Source: Victivallis vadensis (GTDB lineage: Bacteria > Verrucomicrobiota > Lentisphaeria > Victivallales > GWF2-50-93). From it: 15,990 bases of DNA. Shown here in pieces: positions 15,248 through 15,990 of the stretch. The DNA lies in contig DYRX01000057.1 in the NCBI GenBank assembly GCA_020718525.1, positions 1 through 15,990 of the forward strand. Direction: 5' to 3'. Below the pieces are notes generated by a model, which had not been told where the DNA came from, searched no databases, and saw only the letters and a program-made list of their open reading frames with translations. The position numbers were made by a program, and so were the translations under genes. Numbering within the stretch: the first letter of the stretch is position 1; the number at the start of each line of letters is the position of its first letter.

Positions 15248-15457
15248 ATGAATTCGGTTCCATCCAGGGGATCCCTGCTGGCAAATCCGACTTCTCTACC
15301 TATGGGGTTTTTCTCTATGTTGGGAGCCTTTGGGAAAGTGGACAATATTTTTCCTGTTTTTGATGCTGGATTGAGACAGCGATCGAGGGAGACCAGGCAG
15401 TTTGTTCAAGGCAGGCTTTCTCGCGAAGAGAAGTCAGACCTCGAAGAAATCTTTTAA
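15248..15457 (+). CDS. small hypothetical protein
   Basis: A 69-residue frame starting 2 bp after the ferritin-like stop. The first 40 residues are apolar and Gly/Phe-rich (including MGFFSMLGAFGKVDN); the last 25 are charged and helical (RSRETRQFVQGRLSREEKSDLEEIF). I recognise no family. The close spacing to the coupled operon and its distinct two-part composition argue for a real gene, but it is short. An ATG at 15224, inside the ferritin-like gene, would add 8 residues. Its end overlaps the convergent membrane-protein gene by 24 bp. Confidence 0.5.
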   Translation: MNSVPSRGSLLANPTSLPMGFFSMLGAFGKVDNIFPVFDAGLRQRSRETRQFVQGRLSREEKSDLEEIF

Positions 15458-15703
15458 AATTCTAATCAGTCCGTTTACGGAAAGATAGGTTCCGAGAAAG
15501 AAGACGAAGGCGGAAACGAAATACGCATTGAGAGCGTCCCTTGTGAAAATTGCGGAAATATACTGGGGGATGTCGTAATTATGCTGGTATGCCAGACCGA
15601 AGCATTTTATGAAGACGATGAATGCGAAAGAAATGGAAATGGCTATCAGGAACAGGCCCATTGTGCAGGCCAGCGCACCTTTGTTCATTATTGGATTGGA
15701 CAT
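15434..15703 (-). CDS. small two-helix membrane protein, function unknown
   Basis: An 89-residue protein with two strongly hydrophobic segments: about 9-33 (ACTMGLFLIAISISFAFIVF) and 57-80 (YFVSAFVFFLGTYLSVNGLI), with a short polar loop between. I recognise no named family. The start at 15703 is preferred over an ATG 24 bases upstream because GGAG lies 5 nt before it. It reads toward the ferritin-like operon and overlaps the end of the small hypothetical gene by 24 bp. Its promoter would lie in the window's last 290 bp; none is obvious. Confidence 0.6.
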   Translation of the reverse strand: MSNPIMNKGALACTMGLFLIAISISFAFIVFIKCFGLAYQHNYDIPQYISAIFTRDALNAYFVSAFVFFLGTYLSVNGLIRILKDFFEV

Positions 15704-15947
15704 CTGCACTCCGCAAAGCGATGACATTATTTATCCGCAGAAAAGCGCATCCTTCTGCGAGCAGGCTAATATAGCACGCAAATATGATTTTACAGTTAAG
15801 ATTCATGATTTTTTGCAGATGACTGTGCTTCATGCAGGCGCGCACGGTGACGGCATTGACGGAGATCCGGATCTAGCATACGCATATAGACTGGCAAAAG
15901 GGCGGAATTCCAATTAGTTGAGGGTAAATCACATAAAATATTCTCTC

Positions 15948-15971
15948 ACAAAGGCGCAAAGGCACAAAGGA
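15948..15971. repeat. period-8 tandem repeat, three units
   Basis: Three 8-bp units, ACAAAGGC, GCAAAGGC and ACAAAGGA, lie head to tail. Such CAAAGG tracts occur in intergenic DNA of many unrelated bacteria, from memory. The rest of the final 290 bp (15704-15990) shows no convincing gene. Confidence 0.6.
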
Positions 15972-15990
15972 AGAATGAAACTTGCCTGTC

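Noticed and set aside
15820..15917. Short plus-strand frame starting MTVLHAGAHGDGIDG
   Set aside because: Only 32 codons, no ribosome binding site and no recognisable family; it could be a relic but cannot be supported.
1..15990. CRISPR array, transposase, phage, toxin-antitoxin or defence genes
   Set aside because: No spaced direct repeats, no integrase or transposase motifs and no nuclease or toxin domains were seen on either strand.

Overview
The window reads as a chromosomal segment of a Gram-negative bacterium. Supporting signs are two lipoproteins with lipoboxes, an LpoB-type penicillin-binding-protein activator and a large AsmA-like envelope protein. The mix of a type II pseudopilin fused to a LamG-like domain, a UroD-superfamily protein beside an SGNH hydrolase, and a family-39-like glycosyltransferase is what I would expect in the PVC superphylum, most likely Lentisphaerota/Victivallales. 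That placement comes from gene content only; there is no rRNA or tRNA here. No plasmid, phage, transposase, CRISPR array or known defence system is visible.

Layout from left to right. (1) A minus-strand cluster at 104-3697 carries the pseudopilin/LamG protein, a small membrane-anchored zinc-ribbon protein and a GT39-like glycosyltransferase. The last two overlap by 4 bp (ATGA). (2) Positions 3698-3867 are a divergent promoter region. It has a strong -24/-12 (sigma-54-type) match facing the pseudopilin, a sigma-70-type match facing the next gene, and an 8-bp-arm inverted repeat spanning both. (3) On the plus strand, an iron-sulfur 5-methyluridine RNA methyltransferase is followed by an SGNH hydrolase and a UroD/MtaA-like protein. 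(4) A minus-strand envelope operon at 7084-9714 holds the LpoB-like lipoprotein, a second lipoprotein and a NeuC-type UDP-GlcNAc 2-epimerase. The last two are coupled by a GTGA overlap. (5) A 319-bp intergenic region rich in inverted repeats lies at 9715-10033. (6) A plus-strand operon at 10034-15457 has an MBL-fold hydrolase, a 1351-residue AsmA-like protein, a ferritin-like protein and a small hypothetical protein; the first three are linked by ATGA overlaps. (7) A small minus-strand membrane protein converges on this operon, and the last roughly 290 bp are probably non-coding and end in a period-8 tandem repeat.

Most of the content is envelope or secretion biology. No single known pathway is complete. 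The most informative structures are the three translationally coupled operons and the divergent promoter with its putative operator.
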